From a bacterium (GTDB taxonomy: Bacteria; UBA8248), in NCBI GenBank assembly GCA_022828125.1, contig JAJEJD010000032.1, forward strand, positions 62,001 through 126,000: DNA of 64,000 bases. Reading direction: 5' to 3'. The notes beneath the pieces were generated by a model that saw nothing but the letters and a program-made list of their open reading frames with translations, ran no database searches and had not been told where the DNA came from. The position numbers were made by a program, and so were the translations under genes. This document shows positions 60,264 to 64,000 of this stretch, one piece after another. How positions within the stretch are numbered: position 1 is the first letter of the stretch; each line of letters starts with the position of its first letter.

Positions 60264-61790
60264 ATGAACCAGGAAAATCCTTTTCACGACAGAAAGAGCG
60301 GTATCCTGCTCCACCCCACCTCGCTGCCGAGCGAGGCGGGCTTCGGCGATTTAGGCTCCGGAGCGTTCGAATTCGTCGACCAACTCGCATCATCCGGCCA
60401 GAGCTGGTGGCAGATGCTGCCCGTATGCCCCACCGACGAGACAGGGTCCCCCTATGTCTCCTCATCCACGTTTGCGGGAAACCCCCTGCTGATATCACTC
60501 GGCAGGCTCGCCGAAGAGGGCCTACTCTCCGCGAAAGATATGGAAGACCGCCGTCAGAACGGCGGAGGGGAAATCGAACCGGCGCAGGCGCTCCAGGCCC
60601 ATGAATCGCTGCTGGCCAAGGCGTTCGAGGCGTTCTCGAACGACGGCGGGGCGCGCGACGCGGCATTTACGGCGTTTTGCGAGGCGCAAGCCGGCTGGCT
60701 GGCCGACTACGCGAGGTTCCGTGCGCTCAAGCGCGCGCACGAAGGTTCCCCCTGGTGGGAGTGGCCGGAAGACGCAAGAGACCGCAATCCCGATGATCCC
60801 GGGTTCGAGGAAAACATCCGCTACACCCAATTCGAGCAATTCATCTTCGACCGGCAATGGCGCGCCCTCAAGGACTACGCAGCCGGAAAAGGAGTCGGCT
60901 TCATCGGCGACATCCCCATCTACGTCGCTCACGATTCGGCGGACGTATGGGCGAGGACGCACCTGTTTGAACTCGACGAATCCCGCCGGCCGCGCGCCTA
61001 CGCCGGCGCGCCGCCCGATTACTTCAACGAGGATGGCCAGCACTGGGGGAACCCCCTCTATGACTGGGCCGCGCACCGTGAGGAGAATTTCGCCTGGTGG
61101 AAGATGCGCATGGCCGTCAACGTATCGCGGTTCGACGCCTTGCGCCTCGATCATTTCATCGGCTTCGCGCGGTTCTGGGCGATTCCGGCAGGCGCTGAAT
61201 CACCCAGGGAAGGCGCGTGGCGCGAGGGGCCGGGCGAGGCCTTTTTCAGCGCGCTGGAAGAAGAATTCGGCCCGCTCCCGCTCATCGCCGAGGACTTGGG
61301 TTCGGTGGGAGACGACGTCCACGCCCTCAGAGACCGCTTCGGCCTGCCCGGCATGCGCGTGTTGCAGTTCGCCTTCGACGGCAGCCCGGACAACCCCCAT
61401 CTGCCCCACAACATTCCCGAGAACGCGGTGGTCTACACCGGCACGCACGACAACGACACCGCACAGGGCTGGTTCCACGGCGCGGACCCGATTCTCCGAA
61501 ACGAAACGCCCGCAGGCTTCGCCATTTCGCGCGCCACGGCGCTCAGGACTTTCGGGGGCGAACCCGAGGACATCCACTGGTCGATGATTCGCGCAGCGAT
61601 GAAATCCGGGGCCGCGCTCGCCGTCATCCCCGCCCAGGACGTGCTCGGTCTCGGCAACGAGGGCCGCATGAACCGTCCCGGCGTGCCGCAGGGCAACTGG
61701 GTCTGGCGGATGCGCGAAGGCGCATGGAACGGGGCAATCCAGGACAGACTCCTGGGGCTCACGCAACGCAGCGGCCGTGCGCCGGAGTGA
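60264..61790 (+). CDS. malQ: 4-alpha-glucanotransferase (amylomaltase)
   Basis: 508 residues of glycoside hydrolase family 77: SGILLHPTSLPSEAGFGDLG at the start, QMLPVCPTDETGSPYVSSS, GFIGDIPIYVAHDSADVWA, LRLDHFIGFARFWAIPAG with the nucleophile Asp, LIAEDLGSVGDDVHALRD with the acid/base Glu, and VYTGTHDNDTAQGWF with the third carboxylate. It moves glucan chains between maltodextrins in glycogen or maltose metabolism. It is full length for bacterial MalQ. It is downstream of the catabolic operon but 131 bp apart, so a separate unit is likely. Confidence 0.95.
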   Translation: MNQENPFHDRKSGILLHPTSLPSEAGFGDLGSGAFEFVDQLASSGQSWWQMLPVCPTDETGSPYVSSSTFAGNPLLISLGRLAEEGLLSAKDMEDRRQNGGGEIEPAQALQAHESLLAKAFEAFSNDGGARDAAFTAFCEAQAGWLADYARFRALKRAHEGSPWWEWPEDARDRNPDDPGFEENIRYTQFEQFIFDRQWRALKDYAAGKGVGFIGDIPIYVAHDSADVWARTHLFELDESRRPRAYAGAPPDYFNEDGQHWGNPLYDWAAHREENFAWWKMRMAVNVSRFDALRLDHFIGFARFWAIPAGAESPREGAWREGPGEAFFSALEEEFGPLPLIAEDLGSVGDDVHALRDRFGLPGMRVLQFAFDGSPDNPHLPHNIPENAVVYTGTHDNDTAQGWFHGADPILRNETPAGFAISRATALRTFGGEPEDIHWSMIRAAMKSGAALAVIPAQDVLGLGNEGRMNRPGVPQGNWVWRMREGAWNGAIQDRLLGLTQRSGRAPE

Positions 61791-61798
61791 GATGGGCC

Positions 61799-62326
61799 TC
61801 ACGTAACCGGCGGAATCTCGAAGGCGTTGAGCGTCATGGAGATGGCCGAGTAAAAACCCACGAGGGCGGTGAGGTCGACCACGCCCTTCTCGCCCAGAAG
61901 AGAGAACGCCTCCTGATAGGCGGCGTCCGACGCCTTTTTGGTTTCAAGCAGCTCGGTGCAATACCTGTAAACGCAAAGTTCGAGTTCAGTGCCCTCGGTA
62001 GGCGTCTCCTGCGCCATTACGGCGGCCACGAGGGCGGGCGTAAGTCCGCTGTCGAGCGCCTGCGCCTCGTGCGCGGAGAAAGCATAAGTCGCCCCCCAGT
62101 GGCGCGTGGTGATGATGATGGCGAGTTCGCGGATGTCCTCGGTGATGACGCTCTCCTCGTAATAAAACTTCATGAGACCACGAAGGGCGATGACAAGGCC
62201 GGGGCTGCGCACCCAGACCCCGAATGGCCCGCGCACGCCGCCGCGCTGGTTGGCGATGAGTTCCTCATAGGCATCACGTTGGCGGGGCGGCATATTCTCG
62301 GGTTCAAGCGGTGCGAGTCGGCTCAT
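61799..62326 (-). CDS. Carboxymuconolactone decarboxylase (AhpD-like) family protein
   Basis: 175 residues, all helical. The family pattern is GVRGPFGVWVRSPGLVIALR, then REMAILITTRHW-like RELAIIITTRHWGATYAFSA and a helix with ALDSGLTPALVAAV. The CxxC pair found in AhpD is missing (HWGATYAFSAHEAQA has none), so it is not a peroxide reductase and is closer to carboxymuconolactone decarboxylase-type proteins of unclear activity. It converges with malQ (8 bp between stops) and is divergent from the flavin-binding protein gene. Confidence 0.85.
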   Translation of the reverse strand: MSRLAPLEPENMPPRQRDAYEELIANQRGGVRGPFGVWVRSPGLVIALRGLMKFYYEESVITEDIRELAIIITTRHWGATYAFSAHEAQALDSGLTPALVAAVMAQETPTEGTELELCVYRYCTELLETKKASDAAYQEAFSLLGEKGVVDLTALVGFYSAISMTLNAFEIPPVT

Positions 62327-62413
62327 CGAGGTATCTCCTTATGGCGTCGTTCATCCGGAAATTTTGCTACAATGGCGAAAACATTCTCTTCCCTCATCCT
62401 AGCGAGGTATCTC

Positions 62414-62839
62414 ATGAACTTCGAAGATGCAAGACCGTTTATGGAGAAAAACCACAAGGGCATGGTCACTAGCTTAAGACCGGACGGCACGGCGCAATCG
62501 AGCATTATCGTGTGCGGAGCGTATGAAGATTGTGCCGCTTTCGTCATCGTGCGCGGCTGGTCGGTGAAGCTCAAGAACCTGCGCAAGAACCCCCAGTGCA
62601 CGGTGCTCTACGTCACTCCCGACTGGCGCACCTGGGTGAGCGTGGAGGGGAAAGCCAGGCTGTTCGATTACGAAAACACCGAAAAAGAGGAAATGCGCGT
62701 GATGTTCCGCGAGGTGTTCCGCGCCTGCGGAGATTCGGACCACCCCGACTGGGAGGAATATGACCAGGCGATGATAGACCAGGGCGCGGTTGCCGTGCTG
62801 GTCACGCCCGAGCGCGTTTACGGGCGTCTGCCGGCTTAA
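62414..62839 (+). CDS. Pyridoxamine 5'-phosphate oxidase-like split-barrel flavin/F420-binding protein
   Basis: The start is the ATG at 62414 with GCGAGG upstream, giving 141 residues. The split barrel of the PPOX class is shown by FMEKNHKGMVTSLRPDGTAQ, AFVIVRGWSVKLKNLRKNPQ, WVSVEGKARLFD and AVLVTPERVYGRLPA. The VKLKNLRKNP loop is typical of F420- or FMN-dependent members acting on small substrates. It is short for a true PdxH and lacks the pyridoxal-specific tail. It ends overlapping by four bases the convergent GalE-like gene. Confidence 0.85.
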   Translation: MNFEDARPFMEKNHKGMVTSLRPDGTAQSSIIVCGAYEDCAAFVIVRGWSVKLKNLRKNPQCTVLYVTPDWRTWVSVEGKARLFDYENTEKEEMRVMFREVFRACGDSDHPDWEEYDQAMIDQGAVAVLVTPERVYGRLPA

Positions 62840-63765
62840 TTCTCGAGTGATTCCACGAAAGCGGCGATGCCCTCCTCGAGCGAAAAGCTGTGCCGCCAGC
62901 CGGTTTTTTTTTGAAAAGCATTCGCGTCGAGGCCGATTCTGAACACCTCGCCCGCGCGCAGAGGGGCGCGCTCGACGCTCACGGGGTTTTTCCCCATGCG
63001 GCGGGAGAGGATATCGAGCAGCGCCTCCACCTCGGTGATGACGCCGGTGCCGATGTTGTAGGCGCCGCCGTCCGCACCGCCCTTCCCCGCCGTGAGGAAC
63101 GCTTCGACCACGTCTTTCACGTAGACGTAATCGCGTCCCGCGCGTCCGTGTCCGTAGAGGGTGAGGGCTTCGCCCCGCATCAGTTTTTCCGCGAAAATCG
63201 ATATCACGCCCGCATCGAGCGTCGCGCGCTGCCTCGGCCCATAGACGTTGGCCAGACGCAGCGAGACGACGGAAAGCCCGAAATGCTCCCCGTAGAAGGC
63301 CAGATACCGCTCGCCCGCCACCTTGCTCATCCCGTAGTGCGAAGCGGGAGCGAGGGGGCAGCTCTCATCCACGATCTCCTCTTCGGGGTCCCCGTAGCAC
63401 GCTCCGCCCGTGGCGGCGTAGACGATCCTCGGCGGCGCATCCATGCTCCTGGCCGCCTCGAGAACGCTCAGTGTGCCCATGACGTTCGCCCGCGCATCCA
63501 ATGAGGGTTCAGCCAGGCTGTGCGTAACACTCGACTGGGCCGCGAGATGGTGGATGACAGCGGGGCGCGCCTCTGCTACCAGGCGGCGCATGAATTCCGC
63601 ATCCGCAATATCACCCTCGCAAAAAGCCGCGCCAGAGGGGATGTCCTTCACCAGGCCTGACGCGAGATTATCCACCACCCATACGGAATCGCCCGCTTCG
63701 AGACACGCTTCCGCTACATGGGAACCGACGAAACCTGCGCCTCCCGTCACCAACACGTTCGCCAT
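62836..63765 (-). CDS. NAD-dependent epimerase/dehydratase (UDP-glucose 4-epimerase-like)
   Basis: 309 residues of extended SDR type: VLVTGGAGFVGSHVAEACL (Rossmann with GGAGFVG), DAEFMRRLVAEARPAVIHHLA, catalytic YGMSKVAGERY (Tyr-x3-Lys) and YVYVKDVVEAFLTAGKGG. Such enzymes epimerise or dehydrate nucleotide sugars for polysaccharide or LPS synthesis. The family includes GalE and related rhamnose/galacturonate enzymes. The precise substrate is open. Length and motifs are complete, so it appears intact. Confidence 0.88.
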   Translation of the reverse strand: MANVLVTGGAGFVGSHVAEACLEAGDSVWVVDNLASGLVKDIPSGAAFCEGDIADAEFMRRLVAEARPAVIHHLAAQSSVTHSLAEPSLDARANVMGTLSVLEAARSMDAPPRIVYAATGGACYGDPEEEIVDESCPLAPASHYGMSKVAGERYLAFYGEHFGLSVVSLRLANVYGPRQRATLDAGVISIFAEKLMRGEALTLYGHGRAGRDYVYVKDVVEAFLTAGKGGADGGAYNIGTGVITEVEALLDILSRRMGKNPVSVERAPLRAGEVFRIGLDANAFQKKTGWRHSFSLEEGIAAFVESLEN

Positions 63766-64000
63766 CTCGGATTCTCAATCTTTACAAGAGCCGGGTGCGC
63801 AGGACACGAAGTCCAGACACGGCCCGAGAAACATGAAACGGCTACTCCCCCAACCGCATGGAGAATATGTTCGCCCATATCAAACCAACCATTGCGGATT
63901 GCGGCGCGGATTTCAACCACGGGCCGCGTTTTGCCGGAACCACTCGCTCCTGATAGCCTTGGGCGCAAGTTCCAAGGCAAACGAGTTCGTTGCAAGGAGA
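63766..64000. other. Intergenic end of window
   Basis: These 235 bp upstream of the epimerase gene contain no convincing gene; reading frames on either strand are short and lack family features. A promoter for the epimerase gene may be here but no clear -35/-10 pair stands out. Confidence 0.5.

Noticed and set aside
61217-62413. The upstream extension of the PPOX-like frame through malQ and the CMD gene
   Set aside because: It overlaps two real genes; the flavin-binding domain begins at the ATG at 62414 with its own ribosome binding site.
63747-63995. A minus-strand frame with a GASGSGKT stretch resembling a Walker A motif
   Set aside because: It is a chance P-loop match in an 82-residue frame with no following NTPase motifs; it overlaps the start of the epimerase gene.
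1-64000. rRNA genes, CRISPR arrays, prophage or transposase genes
   Set aside because: No 16S/23S/5S landmarks, no regular repeat-spacer arrays and no integrase or transposase domains were recognised; the mobile signals are limited to small non-coding repeats.

Overview
This 64 kb window is GC-rich bacterial chromosome, densely packed on both strands, probably from an uncultured environmental lineage. It contains bacterial L28/L33, sigma70-type signals and a selenocysteine tRNA, and no eukaryotic features. The mix of sterol-modifying genes, many sugar- or amino-acid-type catabolic dehydrogenases, ABC importers and MITE-like intergenic repeats resembles Tectomicrobia/Entotheonella-type or similar metagenome genomes. 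That placement is inference only.

Region 1 (1-12.0 kb) is the standout. It is a sterol-like lipid modification and trafficking locus. It holds a single-chain fusion of a GOLPH3-type GPP34 domain with a cytochrome P450, a secreted TPR-like protein, two different Erg6-type sterol C24-methyltransferases, an RND/MMPL transporter, two outer-membrane beta-barrels (one cut by the window edge), a Rieske oxygenase of the sterol/KshA/Neverland type, and a 5'-truncated second copy of that Rieske gene. No squalene epoxidase or oxidosqualene cyclase lies in the window, so the substrate (endogenous or acquired sterol) is open.

Region 2 (12.4-31.5 kb) has rpmG-rpmB and a 3-hydroxyisobutyrate dehydrogenase-like gene. 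A seven-gene minus-strand operon follows: enolase superfamily enzyme, membrane cytochrome c protein with a long Pro-rich tail, second membrane protein, amidohydrolase, MFS carrier, Memo-family protein and ornithine cyclodeaminase-like protein. Then come an addB-addA recombination nuclease pair, a 4,5-dihydroxyphthalate decarboxylase-like protein and a homoserine dehydrogenase-like gene.

Region 3 (31.5-44.3 kb) has a TPP enzyme, a pentapeptide-repeat protein, a tandem-duplicated 3-hydroxyacyl-CoA dehydrogenase and a DUF523-DUF1722 protein. A branched-chain amino acid (Liv) ABC operon follows with a fused LivH-LivM permease and a triple-RidA protein. By eye this operon is more AT-rich than its surroundings and may be acquired.

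Region 4 (44.3-64 kb) has two HIBADH-family dehydrogenases, tRNA-Sec, an SDR, a CapA-like protein and a GntR/UTRA regulator. The regulator faces a ten-gene catabolic operon (SDR, two M24 proteins, dipeptide-type importer without ATPases, two Gfo/Idh/MocA dehydrogenases, acyl-CoA dehydrogenase, VOC protein) across a strong palindromic operator lying on a consensus promoter. MalQ, a carboxymuconolactone decarboxylase-like protein, a flavin-binding PPOX-type protein and a GalE-like epimerase close the window.

Intergenic spaces hold several families of MITE-like inverted repeats. Some share the same ends around different interiors.
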